Notes under the pieces: model-generated
What the model saw: only the letters and a program-made list of their open reading frames with translations
Database searches by the model: none
What the model was told of the DNA's origin: nothing
Source of the DNA: Mucilaginibacter sp.
GTDB lineage: Bacteria; Bacteroidota; Bacteroidia; Sphingobacteriales; Sphingobacteriaceae
Direction: 5' to 3'
NCBI GenBank assembly: GCA_028288305.1
Contig: JAQBOA010000053.1
Location: forward strand, 124,001-188,000
DNA: 64,000 nucleotides
Shown: positions 32,486-42,187 of the stretch, piece by piece
Layout of the letters: each line of letters starts with the position of its first letter
Numbering within the stretch: position 1 is the stretch's first letter
Program-made: the position numbers and the translations under genes

Positions 32486-35464
32486 TTACCTCAGGTCTTT
32501 CTTTCCAAAGTCGATAATTACCGGTGTTGCCACGCAGATAGATGAGTATGTTCCGAAACATACACCTATAAGCAAGGCGAATGAGAACCCGCGGATAACA
32601 TCGCCACCGAAAATAAACAGTACCAGCAATATCAATAACACTGTTAACGCGGTAATAATGGTACGGCTTAAGGTATTATTAATCGCGTTATTAATTACTT
32701 CTTTAGGATCATCAGTTTTGGCATGATGTAAACTTAGGAATTCCCGGATACGGTCAAATACAACCACAGTATCATTGATAGAATAACCTATAACCGTAAG
32801 AATTGCTGCTATAAATGACTGATCAATATCCAATGAGAATGGAAGCACATCTTTAAACAGCGAGAAAAATGATAATACCATTAAAGCATCATGTACGGTT
32901 GCAACCATTGCACCCAAACTAAACTGCCACTTACGGAACCTTATAAGGATATAAGCAGAAATTATGATAATGGCGAAAATTACTGTTAACGCTGCAGATT
33001 TTTTAAGACCGTTTGCAATAGTAGGTGCTACTTTTTGCTCACTAACTATGTTAGCTTTGGTAATACGGGTTTGCGGGTTTGTACTTAATGCTTTGATCAA
33101 TGCATCTTCTACCTTAGCATCTGCGGTTGGTCCATTATCGTTAATCAAATATTTGGTAGTTATACTTAACTTGTCGGTACCAAATGTTTTAACCTCGTTA
33201 CCTTCACCCAAGGTTTTATTTACTATTTGACGTACTTCTTCCGGAGTTATATTTGTATTATTAAACTTAACTACGTAAGTATGGCCTCCCACAAAATCAA
33301 CACCATAGTTAAAGCCCTGGGTTGCCATGGATATTAAACCTGCTACAATAAATGCAATCGAGAAAATGTAAAATTTAAACCTGTTTTTTACAAAGGCATA
33401 ATTAGCATTTTTAAAAGTATGTGAACTCCATGGATTAGAGAACTTAATATCCCATCCTTTTTCAAGCATGTATTCAAAAATCAACCTTGATATTAACAGG
33501 GAACAGAACAATGAAGTTACGATACCGATCATTAAGGTGATTGCGAAACCTTGTATGGTTCCTGTACCGAAAACAAACAGGATCAAACCTGTTAAAAAGG
33601 TACTTATGTTTGAATCGAGAATGGATGACAAAGCATGTTTAAAACCATCATTAACAGCTATCCTGATAGATTTACCAAGGGCGAGCTCTTCACGTACACG
33701 TTCATAGATCAATACGTTAGCATCAACCGATATACCTAAAGTAAGTACTATACCTGCAACTCCCGGCATCGTTAAAACGGCACCAAGGCTGGTTAATATA
33801 CCCATCAGGAAAAAGATGTTAATGATAACCGCCACTACAGCAACTGTACCAGCGCGGTTATAATAAGCTATCATAAATACCAGTACTACCAACAAACCTA
33901 TAAGGCTTGATAATAAGCCTGCATGAATAGCTTCCTGACCCAACGAAGGGCCTACTACAGCTTCGGCAACAACATGCGCCGGTGCCGGTAAACGGCCCGC
34001 TTTTAATACGTTGGCTAAATCCGTAGCTTCTTCAGTGGTGAAGTTGCCCGAAATTGAGGATACTCCACCGGAGATCGTATTTTCTACAACAGGGGCCGAA
34101 TAAACATTATCATCTAAAACTATTGCAATAGATTGCTTATTGTTTGGGTCTGCTGCAGCTGCAGCAGTTACAGTGCTCCATTTTTCAGCACCGTTTGAAT
34201 TCATAACCATCACCACTTCTGCACCGCCTTTTTGATCAACATCATTGTGTGCGTCAGTGATCACATCACCAGCAAGTACAGGGCCATTTTCAGCTCCAGC
34301 CAGCTTTATAGCATAAAGTTCAAAAATTTTGGTCTTTGGCTGTGGTTTTACCGACCAGAGGAATTTCATGCTTTGCGGAATAACAGCCTTTATATCCGGA
34401 CTGCGCAGGTATTGATTAACCTTAGCAGTGTCTTTTACTTCTGCACGGCCTACAATCGGTCCACGGGCTAATTCGCCCTGGCCGTTTTGGGTCTGGTACA
34501 TCATCGGTTTTAAAACATTGAACAATGGGTACTGATCAACGAATTGCGACGATTTGCTGTTAAGCTTTGATGTATCCTTTTCATTGCTTTTCTGTACTTT
34601 ATTTAACAGAGCCAAAGCTCCTTTTGCAGCAGCAGAATCTTTATTTGCTGTTGTTGTTTTGGCAATAGTTTTTGAGGTATCTTTTTTAGACGCCTTGATT
34701 TTTGCTGCTATTAAACCATTAATATTCGACAACAACTGGTAAACCTGTTGGTTATCATAAGTTTGATAAAACTCCAGCTTAGCTGTACCTGACAAAAGTT
34801 TCCGGACACGGTCTGGCTCTTTTACACCCGGTAATTCAATTAATATGCGGTCAGTCCCTTTCTGTAATTGAATATTAGCGTTTGCAACACCAAACTGGTC
34901 AATACGTGTATTCAAAATGGTGTATGATTGCTTTACTGCGGTACCTGCCTGGTCTTTAAGATAGGCTTCTACTTCGCTGTTAGTAGCATTAAATTTAAGA
35001 TGGTCCTGGTTATCTTTGGTCGAAAAAATTGCAGCTAACTTTCCGTTAGGGTTTAGTTTTTCGTATTCGTTAACAAATAAGGTGATATAATCCTGTTGAC
35101 TGGTATTAGCATCAACAGTCGCAGCATTCAACGCCTGGTTAAATACAACATCAGGATTATTGTTAGCTAGTTTTTTTACCAGCTCGTTTAACGAGATCTG
35201 CATAGTCACACTCATGCCGCCTTCAAGATCCAAACCCAGGGCTAGTTCTCTTTGTTTAACGTACTGATAATCGTGTTTTAATAACGGATATACCGGTTGT
35301 GTTGAAATAGAATCCAGATAAGCTTTTACTTTTGCAGTGTCGCCCTTAGCATAAACCCTGGCATCATCTTCAACTTTACGAGCCACCCAGGTAAATGAAA
35401 GCTGGTATAAGCACACTATTGCCAGCACTATGGCGAAAAATTTAACAACCCCTTTACCTTGCAT
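32486..35464 (-). CDS. secDF: Protein translocase SecDF fusion
   Basis: 992 residues: SecD and SecF joined, as in Bacteroidota. N-terminal helix, then the periplasmic P1 region with LGLDLEGGMSVTMQISL, a long Lys/Ser-rich linker (about 265-310, KKDTSKTIAKTTTANKDS), the GISVDANVLIYERVREEL motif of SecD TM helices, and in the SecF half (from about residue 700) GIVTSLFCS, FVGGHTYVVKF, NDTVVVFDRIREF. Twelve membrane helices in total. It pulls secreted proteins out of SecYEG using the proton gradient and works with YajC. The convergent downstream OmpA gene shares a terminator. Confidence 0.95.
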   Translation of the reverse strand: MQGKGVVKFFAIVLAIVCLYQLSFTWVARKVEDDARVYAKGDTAKVKAYLDSISTQPVYPLLKHDYQYVKQRELALGLDLEGGMSVTMQISLNELVKKLANNNPDVVFNQALNAATVDANTSQQDYITLFVNEYEKLNPNGKLAAIFSTKDNQDHLKFNATNSEVEAYLKDQAGTAVKQSYTILNTRIDQFGVANANIQLQKGTDRILIELPGVKEPDRVRKLLSGTAKLEFYQTYDNQQVYQLLSNINGLIAAKIKASKKDTSKTIAKTTTANKDSAAAKGALALLNKVQKSNEKDTSKLNSKSSQFVDQYPLFNVLKPMMYQTQNGQGELARGPIVGRAEVKDTAKVNQYLRSPDIKAVIPQSMKFLWSVKPQPKTKIFELYAIKLAGAENGPVLAGDVITDAHNDVDQKGGAEVVMVMNSNGAEKWSTVTAAAAADPNNKQSIAIVLDDNVYSAPVVENTISGGVSSISGNFTTEEATDLANVLKAGRLPAPAHVVAEAVVGPSLGQEAIHAGLLSSLIGLLVVLVFMIAYYNRAGTVAVVAVIINIFFLMGILTSLGAVLTMPGVAGIVLTLGISVDANVLIYERVREELALGKSIRIAVNDGFKHALSSILDSNISTFLTGLILFVFGTGTIQGFAITLMIGIVTSLFCSLLISRLIFEYMLEKGWDIKFSNPWSSHTFKNANYAFVKNRFKFYIFSIAFIVAGLISMATQGFNYGVDFVGGHTYVVKFNNTNITPEEVRQIVNKTLGEGNEVKTFGTDKLSITTKYLINDNGPTADAKVEDALIKALSTNPQTRITKANIVSEQKVAPTIANGLKKSAALTVIFAIIIISAYILIRFRKWQFSLGAMVATVHDALMVLSFFSLFKDVLPFSLDIDQSFIAAILTVIGYSINDTVVVFDRIREFLSLHHAKTDDPKEVINNAINNTLSRTIITALTVLLILLVLFIFGGDVIRGFSFALLIGVCFGTYSSICVATPVIIDFGKKDLR

Positions 35465-35566
35465 TGTGAATAATAAATATTATGTAATTAATTAGTTTAT
35501 AAGCATTTTAAATAAGACGGCAAATCTAATAAAATTTCCTAAGCATGAAATTTTATATTATTAAAA

Positions 35567-35665
35567 AAAGGTGAAAGGAAAAAGGTTAAAGCTGAAAGGT
35601 TAAAGGCGAAAGGAAAAAGGTTAAAGCCGAAAGGTTAAAGCTGCAATGACCAATGACTAATGCCC
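35567..35665. repeat. Intergenic short-unit repeats, families F2 and F1
   Basis: 35567-35640 is a run of AAAGG(T/C)GAAAGG(T) and AAAGGTTAAAG units of one orientation (F2); 35643-35665 is an F1 arm (AATGACCAATGACTAATG). On the minus strand the folA stop codon is the TAG at the start of F1 (GGCATTAGTCATTGG). Confidence 0.8.
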
Positions 35666-36145
35666 AACCCTTTTCAACGTGATAAAGGAATAAGGTAATG
35701 GGTTTTTATGATCGGGCTCATGCTCTTCATGCAAAACCTCTTTCCACTCATCTTTATTAATTTCGGGAAAAAAGCTGTCTCCCTCAAAGTCTTTGTGTAC
35801 AACAGTTAAATAAATACGGTTGGTTAGTTTAATCGACTGCCTATAAATTTCTGCTCCGCCAACTATAAATACTTCATTTTCATCTGCACATAAAGCTAAA
35901 GCAGCCTCAATAGAATTTACTACTTCACAGCCTGGAATAGTTATATTTTGCCTGGTTATTATAATATTTCTGCGATTCGGCAGTGGCTTACCAACGGAAT
36001 CATAAGTTTTGCGTCCCATAATAATGGTATGGCCGGTAGTGATTTCCTTAAAATGCTTTAAATCATTTGGTAGGTGCCAAAGCAACTTATTGTCTTTACC
36101 GATGACGTGGTTTTCGGAAATTGCTACTACTATAGAAATGATCAT
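35657..36145 (-). CDS. folA: Dihydrofolate reductase
   Basis: 162 residues, NADPH-dependent reduction of dihydrofolate. Motifs: ISIVVAISENHVIGKDNKLLWHLPNDLKHFK (folate pocket; Asp27-equivalent at D28 of the W-H-L-P-N-D segment), TIIMGRKTYDSVG, RRNIIITR and VFIVGGAEIY. The last residues and stop (R-V-G-H then TAG) enter an F1 repeat, as also seen at coaE. Lies 60 bases downstream of thyA on the same strand, so folate and thymidylate enzymes are grouped. Confidence 0.95.
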   Translation of the reverse strand: MIISIVVAISENHVIGKDNKLLWHLPNDLKHFKEITTGHTIIMGRKTYDSVGKPLPNRRNIIITRQNITIPGCEVVNSIEAALALCADENEVFIVGGAEIYRQSIKLTNRIYLTVVHKDFEGDSFFPEINKDEWKEVLHEEHEPDHKNPLPYSFITLKRVGH

Positions 36146-36204
36146 TGATACAATTAAGGTTGTTTTATAAAACTAATACTCGCAATGACTCTTGGTTAGT
36201 TGAT

Positions 36205-37026
36205 TTACACAGCTACCGCTGCTTTAATATGCGGCCATGGATCGTAATTCTCAAGAGTAAAATCTTCAAACTTAAATTGAAAAATATCTTTTACATCCGG
36301 GTTTATTTTCATGGTTGGTAGTAGCCGAGGCTCACGACTTAGCTGCAGGCGAGCTTGTTCCAGGTGATTGTTGTATAAGTGGGCATCGCCAAAAGTATGT
36401 ATAAAGTCGCCGTAATCCAGGTCGCAGACCTGGGCCATCATCATAGTTAGCAAAGCGTAAGACGCTATATTAAAAGGTACTCCTAAAAAAATATCTGCAC
36501 TGCGCTGATACAGTTGGCATGATAGCTTTCCTCTTAACTCCCCCTTCAGGGGGTTGGGGGGCTCAACGTAGAACTGGAAAAGGCAATGACAAGGTGGCAA
36601 TGCCATCTTATTAACATCAGCAACGTTCCATGCCGAAACTATCATCCGGCGAGAGTCGGGGTTATTTTTTATTTGATTAATTACCTGGCTGATCTGGTCT
36701 ATATGCCCGCCGTCTGGTTTTGGCCATGACCTCCATTGGTAGCCATAAACCGGGCCAAGATTACCTTCGGCATCAGCCCATTCGTCCCAAATGCGCACAC
36801 CGTTATCTTTTAAGTATTTAATATTAGTATCTCCGCCTAAAAACCAGATCAATTCATGAATGATAGATTTAAGGTGCAGTTTTTTGGTAGTAACCATTGG
36901 GAAACCATCCTGCAGGTTAAAGCGCATCTGGTACCCAAACACACTAAGCGTTCCAGTTCCGGTGCGGTCGTGTTTTTGAGCGCCGGCTTCCATCACGTGG
37001 CTCATCAGATCGAGGTATTGTTTCAT
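36205..37026 (-). CDS. thyA: Thymidylate synthase with in-frame insertion
   Basis: 273 residues from ATG 37026 ([15 protein letters not shown]); 10 upstream in-frame codons are not conserved. ThyA makes dTMP from dUMP with methylene-tetrahydrofolate. Present: RTGTGTLS, the catalytic cysteine in PPCHCLF (Cys146 equivalent), [16 protein letters not shown] and DAHLYNNH. Between FQFYV and [11 protein letters not shown] there are about ten extra residues, [11 protein letters not shown], encoded by a C/G-rich palindrome (36532-36564). Other residues suggest an active enzyme. folA is 59 bases downstream. Confidence 0.95.
   Translation of the reverse strand: MKQYLDLMSHVMEAGAQKHDRTGTGTLSVFGYQMRFNLQDGFPMVTTKKLHLKSIIHELIWFLGGDTNIKYLKDNGVRIWDEWADAEGNLGPVYGYQWRSWPKPDGGHIDQISQVINQIKNNPDSRRMIVSAWNVADVNKMALPPCHCLFQFYVEPPNPLKGELRGKLSCQLYQRSADIFLGVPFNIASYALLTMMMAQVCDLDYGDFIHTFGDAHLYNNHLEQARLQLSREPRLLPTMKINPDVKDIFQFKFEDFTLENYDPWPHIKAAVAV
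36532..36564. repeat. In-frame palindromic insertion in thyA
   Basis: On the plus strand, AACTCCCCCTTCAGGGGGTT followed by GGGGGGCTC. The CCCCC-TTCA-GGGGG stem sits in a region of unlike base composition (C/G-rich in an AT-rich gene) and is absent from the ThyA of other bacteria that I know. This fits a mobile palindrome that landed in frame. Confidence 0.65.
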
Positions 37027-37056
37027 TGAGTTGTTATTAAGAAAAACACACACCAA

Positions 37057-37665
37057 AACTAAATATTTTTTTTGCTTGATATATGCAAGAATGATTGCTC
37101 ATCCTGCAAATAAAAGCAATTTAATGTTTAAAAAACACCTTCCACACCACCTAAAATCGGTAAAAAGGTTCAAAAATAGAATATTCAACGCCCTAAACGC
37201 GTTTAGAGCGTGATAAAAAATGCTATTCTGCGGGCTAAATGCGTTTAGGGCGTGATAAAAAATACTATTCTGCGGGCTAAACGCGTTTAGGGCGTGATAA
37301 AATCAAATGTGTTTTTTACTTAAAAAGCTGTATATCAAACAAATATAAGAAAAATACTGCAATAATAGAATTTTAATTTAAAAATCCTATGGAAATATTT
37401 TGGTAGAGATCGCGATGCATCACCTCTTTATGGAGGCTGGATCAGATTATATCAAAGGTACGAAATTTAAGGCATTTTAATATTGATCTAAACACATGGG
37501 GTGTCAATTATACCTTTATCAATCTGACACTATCAGAAAATAATCTATTTTTGGAATCCTGTGATTGTTCAAAAAAATAGGCTATGTTAATCATTTTATA
37601 ATATTATTACTGTCATCTGTTTAACTGCTCACCAATAAACTTAATCAACCACTTAACTACTAATT
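37057..37665. other. 609-base gene-free region between thyA and ispE
   Basis: Holds the three 42-bp tandem repeats at 37189-37302 described separately. The rest is AT-rich; no ORF of convincing coding character, no tRNA and no clear promoter could be recognised. Confidence 0.5.
37189..37302. repeat. Three tandem 42-bp iterons with a 14-bp palindrome
   Basis: Units 37189-37230, 37231-37272 and partial 37273-37302, each holding CTAAACGCGTTTAG (perfect in units 1 and 3, one change in unit 2) followed by GGCGTGATAAAAAAT. Regular 42-base spacing is four helical turns, so the palindromes face one side of the DNA. Confidence 0.8.
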
Positions 37666-38463
37666 ATGATCATTTTTCCTAATGCTAAAATTAATATTGG
37701 CCTAAATGTAGTTAGCCGTCGTTCGGATGGTTACCATAATCTTGAAACCATTTTTTACCCCGTAAAAATTAATGATGCATTGGAAATTATTGAAGCTGAA
37801 GAATTAAGCTTTCAATCATCAGGGCTGGAGATACCGGGAAGGGTTGAAGATAACCTTTGCATAAAAGGTTATTATTTACTGAAAAAAGATTTTGACCTGC
37901 CACTTGTAAAAATTCATTTGCATAAGCATATACCAATAGGTGCGGGCCTTGGGGGAGGATCGGCAGATGCCGCTTTTTTTATCAGACTGATGAATCAAAA
38001 GTTTAATCTGAAACTAACTGATGAGGAGATGATTGATTATGCCAAACAATTAGGAGCAGACTGCGCTTTTTTTATTCAAAACACGCCTGTATTTGCTTTT
38101 GACAGGGGTGATGAGTTTGAACCAATTAAGCTTGATCTTTCTGCTTACAAAATTATATTGGTAACGCCGCCTGTACACGTTTCAACCGCCGAAGCTTACG
38201 GTAGTGTAAAACCCGCGCCGGTTAAAGAATCATTAATGGAATTAATTTATAAGCCGGTTGCAGAATGGAAAAAACATATTAAGAATGATTTTGAAGCTAC
38301 TATCTTTAAAAACCATCCAACGATCAGAGGGATTAAAGCTGCTCTGTATGAAGCTGGTGCGCTCTACGCCAGTATGAGTGGGAGCGGGGCGTCAGTTTTT
38401 GGAATATTTGATAAAACTCCTGATTTGAGTGATCTTGAAAAAGCTAACCAGGTGTTTTATTGA
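37666..38463 (+). CDS. ispE: 4-diphosphocytidyl-2-C-methyl-D-erythritol kinase
   Basis: 265 residues, GHMP kinase fold. IspE phosphorylates CDP-ME in the MEP isoprenoid pathway. N-terminal PNAKINIGLNVVSRRSDGYHNLETIFYPV, ATP loop PIGAGLGGGSADAAF, and C-terminal MSGSGASVFGIF. Start ATG 37666 matches the family. The TGA stop is the first codon of an F4 repeat (TGATTTACGATTTACGA). Confidence 0.95.
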   Translation: MIIFPNAKINIGLNVVSRRSDGYHNLETIFYPVKINDALEIIEAEELSFQSSGLEIPGRVEDNLCIKGYYLLKKDFDLPLVKIHLHKHIPIGAGLGGGSADAAFFIRLMNQKFNLKLTDEEMIDYAKQLGADCAFFIQNTPVFAFDRGDEFEPIKLDLSAYKIILVTPPVHVSTAEAYGSVKPAPVKESLMELIYKPVAEWKKHIKNDFEATIFKNHPTIRGIKAALYEAGALYASMSGSGASVFGIFDKTPDLSDLEKANQVFY

Positions 38464-38554
38464 TTTACGATTTACGAATTCAGATTTACGATTTATTTCC
38501 GAATTCCGTATTTAAACAAATCGTAATTCGTAAATCTAAAATCGTAAATTCTTA
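38461..38554. repeat. Intergenic short-unit repeat, family F4, inverted arms
   Basis: Arm one (TGATTTACGATTTACGAATTC.. to about 38500) and arm two (AATCGTAATTCGTAAATC..AATCGTAAATTC, about 38519-38550) are inverse copies. It starts at the ispE TGA stop and lies between convergent genes. Confidence 0.8.
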
Positions 38555-39439
38555 AAGTCCCGCATCTTCAGAAACTCCCCGTCCAACGCCTTCGGCCCAA
38601 TCCGTTTCACCCCAGCCTTTGGCTACAGCGGCCAATAAGCGGTTATGAACGGCAGTACCAACCGGCATAGGGGTTTCACTGCTTTGTGATAGTTTAAATG
38701 CAAGGCGGGCATCCTTATAGCCTAATTTCGATTTAAAACCTACCGGCTCGTATTGTTTTTTTGCGATTAGCTTTCCGTAATTTTGAAAGATAGGTGCATT
38801 GAACAAGGTAGAACCAAAAAACTCCGCTACTTTAAGCCTGTCGAGTCCGTTTTTCTCAGCAAGGGTATAAGCTTCAGCCATTATTTCGAGCGAGGCCATG
38901 ATCATAAAATTGCCTGCTATCTTAACCACATTGGCGCCTCCAACATCTTCGCCAAAATCAAAAGTGCCCTGTCCTAAACATTCTAATATTGGTTTAGCAA
39001 TTTCTTTGGACTGTTGATCTCCGGAAGTGCAAATCCATAACTTTTTTGCTGCCGCCGCTTCAGGCCTTCCAAATACAGGCGCTGAGAGAAGTTGACAGCC
39101 AGCATCCTTATGTTGTTTGGCAAGCAATTGAGATGTTTCGGGAGCAACAGTGCTCATTGAAATATGCAGGCTGTTTTTGGGAAGCTTTTCAAGAATACCG
39201 TTTTTTCCGGAAACTGTTTCTTTTAACACTTCATCTTCTGATAGCATGGTGATAACTATCTGTACACCGTCAGCTGCTTCGGCGGGTGTTTTACATTTGG
39301 TAATTGATCCCTTTTCAAGTTCATCAGCTTTTGAAATGGTGCGGTTATAAACCTGTAAATGATAGCCTTCGCTGATCAGGTTTTTTGCCATATTGATGCC
39401 CATGTTACCGAGTCCTATAAATCCGATTTTCTTTTCCAT
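38552..39439 (-). CDS. NAD(P)-dependent beta-hydroxyacid dehydrogenase
   Basis: 295 residues. N-terminal Rossmann loop IGFIGLGNMGINMAKNLI, hydroxyacid pocket with catalytic Lys in GGANVVKIAGNFMI (Lys near residue 173), and the signature of 3-hydroxyisobutyrate/tartronate semialdehyde/glyoxylate-succinic semialdehyde reductases (APVFGRPEAAAA). The cofactor-contact VYNRT..K favours NADP, as in GLYR-type reductases. Substrate not certain. Six bases from the small LapA-like gene. Confidence 0.85.
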   Translation of the reverse strand: MEKKIGFIGLGNMGINMAKNLISEGYHLQVYNRTISKADELEKGSITKCKTPAEAADGVQIVITMLSEDEVLKETVSGKNGILEKLPKNSLHISMSTVAPETSQLLAKQHKDAGCQLLSAPVFGRPEAAAAKKLWICTSGDQQSKEIAKPILECLGQGTFDFGEDVGGANVVKIAGNFMIMASLEIMAEAYTLAEKNGLDRLKVAEFFGSTLFNAPIFQNYGKLIAKKQYEPVGFKSKLGYKDARLAFKLSQSSETPMPVGTAVHNRLLAAVAKGWGETDWAEGVGRGVSEDAGL

Positions 39440-39444
39440 AATGC

Positions 39445-39723
39445 TTAACTAATATAGTCTTTGTCTTCTTCACTTAGTGTATTGGTGTTGCCTTTTCCAA
39501 AACGGTTATCCAAATTTTCATCGTCAAATCTTTTAGCACTTTTTGGACGACCGGCCAGCACACCTAAAATAAATGAAAATACAGACACTACTGCCATCAT
39601 CACCAGTTTAGAAATTCTGAAATTGGCCCATAAAAATGCAAAATCAACCTTGTCTGTATTTTGCATAAGAACTATAGTAAGAAGTAACGTAATACCGATA
39701 GCAACAATTGTCTTTGTGCTCAT
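39445..39723 (-). CDS. LapA-like small membrane protein
   Basis: 92 residues from ATG 39723 (MSTKTIVAIG), the earlier in-frame start being unsupported. Two membrane helices (about 4-22 and 38-60) separated by a short loop, the DUF1049/LapA layout, with a basic stretch GRPKSAKRFDDENLDNR and a charged tail. LapA-like proteins act with LapB in LPS control in proteobacteria; that role cannot be assumed here. Stops 5 bases from the hydroxyacid dehydrogenase start. Confidence 0.65.
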   Translation of the reverse strand: MSTKTIVAIGITLLLTIVLMQNTDKVDFAFLWANFRISKLVMMAVVSVFSFILGVLAGRPKSAKRFDDENLDNRFGKGNTNTLSEEDKDYIS

Positions 39724-39762
39724 AATACATTGTTTAACATTTAATACAATATCCGGTTTCAA

Positions 39763-40181
39763 ATGTGCAATAAAAATTCTTGCAATTTACAACGGAGAAA
39801 TACAGGAGATAAAGCATAGTAGGTAAATTACATCATGTTAAATTTATCGTTAATAGATGATTGGAAATTTTGCAATCACAAAATATTGTATGGTTTGCTG
39901 ATTTCTAAATTATTTAAATTGTTACTTTATTTTAAATTGGTAAAAAACTGATTGTAAAATAATTAAAAACTATTTATGACATGTTTTTGTGTGGATGCTA
40001 TAAATATTAGTATTCTAATTTTTTAATTATTAAAATAACCTAAATAATTTGTTTTTATAAACTATATAAATATTTGATTAATAAATAGTAATAAAATTAA
40101 ACTTAAATAATAATTATGATTTTTAGAAGAGAAATTTAAGTTAAAGTAATCATTTGAGAGATTTTAAATAATACTTAAATT
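39763..40181. other. About 420-base AT-rich spacer, nothing recognised
   Basis: Very AT-rich, no ORF with coding character, no palindrome or repeat that stands out; promoters for the minus-strand lapA-like gene probably lie at its left side. Confidence 0.5.
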
Positions 40182-41081
40182 TTACTGAATTTTTCGACGA
40201 TTGATTCGTTTGTGAGCAACAGGATAAAGAAAGATGGTCGATAAAATTATGATTGCACCAATCCAAAATCCAAATGTCATTTTGTTCAAATCTCCGAAGA
40301 AAACAAAAGACATCAGTATGCCATACACAGGTTCAAGGTTGGTGATCAAAGCCACCCTGAACGCTGAAAGCTCGCGCATAACCGAAACCCCGGCAACATA
40401 GGCCAGGGACGTACAAATAGTGCCCAATATAAACAAATACCCTATATCGGCATTTTTGAGCAGCATAGTGTGATTAAACCCATGTGTAAAAAACAAATAA
40501 ATTGTGATCCATAAAAATGCTCCTGCAAGTTCATAAAATGCTATTACCGGTGCCTGAAGTTTTTTTATCTGTCTTGAATTTATGATCGCAAAAAGACTCG
40601 CAAATACAGCGCTTGTTAAACCTGCAATAATGCCCTTAGTGTACTGCGTTTCAAACTTAAAGATTAAAATAATACCGGCAATTATAAAAGATCCTGCTAA
40701 TATCTCCAGTTTGGAGATGCGTTTTTTATTGATTATAGGCTCAAAAATTGCTGTAAATAAGGTTATAGATGACAAGCAAACAAGTGTAACTGCAACAGTC
40801 GATAATTTAATGGCGGCGAAGAATAATATCCAATGTCCGCCAACCAATGCACCAGTAAACATTAGCTTTAACAAGGTGCCCCCATTTACCGTAAAAGCAG
40901 TTTTATTAAATTTAAAATAAAGAAATAATGACACCGAAGCAATGAGCACTCTATACCACACCAGGCTAACCGCAGATATGGAAATTAAGGCTCCGAGTAT
41001 ACCTGTAAAGCCCCAGATAAAAACGGTAAAGTGTAAGATGATAAGGTTTTTGTTTATCTCTTGAGGATTTTTAGGCTCCAT
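40182..41081 (-). CDS. EamA/DMT family transporter
   Basis: 299 residues with ten membrane helices in two EamA halves (FIWGFTGILGALISISAVSLVWYR at the start of the first; LTSAVFASLFAIINSR, LEPVYGILMSFVFFGD in the second). Drug/metabolite transporter superfamily; substrate unknown. Its ATG overlaps the stop of the LptF/G-type gene by one base (TAATG), so they are cotranscribed. Confidence 0.9.
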   Translation of the reverse strand: MEPKNPQEINKNLIILHFTVFIWGFTGILGALISISAVSLVWYRVLIASVSLFLYFKFNKTAFTVNGGTLLKLMFTGALVGGHWILFFAAIKLSTVAVTLVCLSSITLFTAIFEPIINKKRISKLEILAGSFIIAGIILIFKFETQYTKGIIAGLTSAVFASLFAIINSRQIKKLQAPVIAFYELAGAFLWITIYLFFTHGFNHTMLLKNADIGYLFILGTICTSLAYVAGVSVMRELSAFRVALITNLEPVYGILMSFVFFGDLNKMTFGFWIGAIIILSTIFLYPVAHKRINRRKIQ

Positions 41082-42187
41082 TATTTTGGCGCTTTTGAAA
41101 GTAAGTAATATCCAACTAAACCGAATAATCCATTAGGCATACACACAGCTAATATGGGAGGCCAATTCCCTTTTACAGCAAAAACCAATGCAAATTTATC
41201 AATAACAATGTAACCGAAACAAAGAAATATTCCTATTCCGAGTGGCAGCCCGATCCCTCCTCTTACCTTACGGGAGGATATTGAGACGCCGATAAGTGTA
41301 AGCACATACGAGGACAAGGGATATATAAAACGCTTATATTTTTCATACTGCATATCCTTTAATGCCCCGGTGCCCCTTATCTCTTCTCTTTCGATATTTT
41401 TGGTTAAGTCGCTTGTCGACATTGCAGAATATTGGTTATCATACACTATAAAATCAGTGGGCCGCATATCCAACACGGTATCTTTTTTCTGGTTTAGTTT
41501 ATCCACCCATTTTTCTTTTAGGCCATTAACATATTTAACTGTGTAACTGCTGATGGTCCATACCCTTTTTAACGAATCATAAGAAATTGTATTAGCCACT
41601 AATTTTTCTCTTAATTGGTCCTTATCAAATTTTTCGAGAACAAACTGATAACCGGTATGGATAGTATTATCGTACGACTGAAGATATACAAAGGTGTGTT
41701 TATCCAGTTGTATATGTACTTCACTTTTTGTAGGGTCATCACTATTAAAATTGTGTGAATTTTCAAATGTGATCTTTAACTTGTTTGTATAGGGGATAAG
41801 ATAAATGTTTGCAAAAAATGATACGACAAATATCAATGTAGCACATACAAAGTAAGGCCTTAAAAACCTGTTAAAACTAACTTTTCCGCTCAATATCGGA
41901 ACTATTTCTGTTAGGTTAGCCATCTTTGCAGTAAAGAAAATCACCGCAAGGAAATTAATAAGCGGCGATAACATGTTCATGTAATACGGGATGAAACCGG
42001 CATAATACTTAAAAGCTATTTCTTGAAATGAGGAATTGTTTTTTAAAAAATTATCGAGGTGTTCGGAAATATCAAATACAACCGTTATTATAACAAATAT
42101 ACCGAGCGTAAATAAAAATGTGCCCATGTATTTTTTTATAATATACCTGTCAATAACCTTAAAATAGCTGTATAAAATAGCTTTCAT
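41081..42187 (-). CDS. LptF/LptG family permease
   Basis: 368 residues: N-terminal IDRYIIKKYMGTF, membrane helices at both ends (about six in total) and a periplasmic beta-jellyroll middle, the YjgP/YjgQ layout of the lipopolysaccharide transporter. It forms the LptB2FG complex that extracts LPS from the inner membrane. Only one such gene is in the window; the other is expected elsewhere. ATG directly follows the tgt stop region and overlaps the EamA gene. Confidence 0.9.
   Translation of the reverse strand: MKAILYSYFKVIDRYIIKKYMGTFLFTLGIFVIITVVFDISEHLDNFLKNNSSFQEIAFKYYAGFIPYYMNMLSPLINFLAVIFFTAKMANLTEIVPILSGKVSFNRFLRPYFVCATLIFVVSFFANIYLIPYTNKLKITFENSHNFNSDDPTKSEVHIQLDKHTFVYLQSYDNTIHTGYQFVLEKFDKDQLREKLVANTISYDSLKRVWTISSYTVKYVNGLKEKWVDKLNQKKDTVLDMRPTDFIVYDNQYSAMSTSDLTKNIEREEIRGTGALKDMQYEKYKRFIYPLSSYVLTLIGVSISSRKVRGGIGLPLGIGIFLCFGYIVIDKFALVFAVKGNWPPILAVCMPNGLFGLVGYYLLSKAPK

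Noticed and set aside
37189..37302. Possible CRISPR array
   Set aside because: Three direct copies of a full 42-base unit with no variable spacers and no cas gene; iterons fit better.
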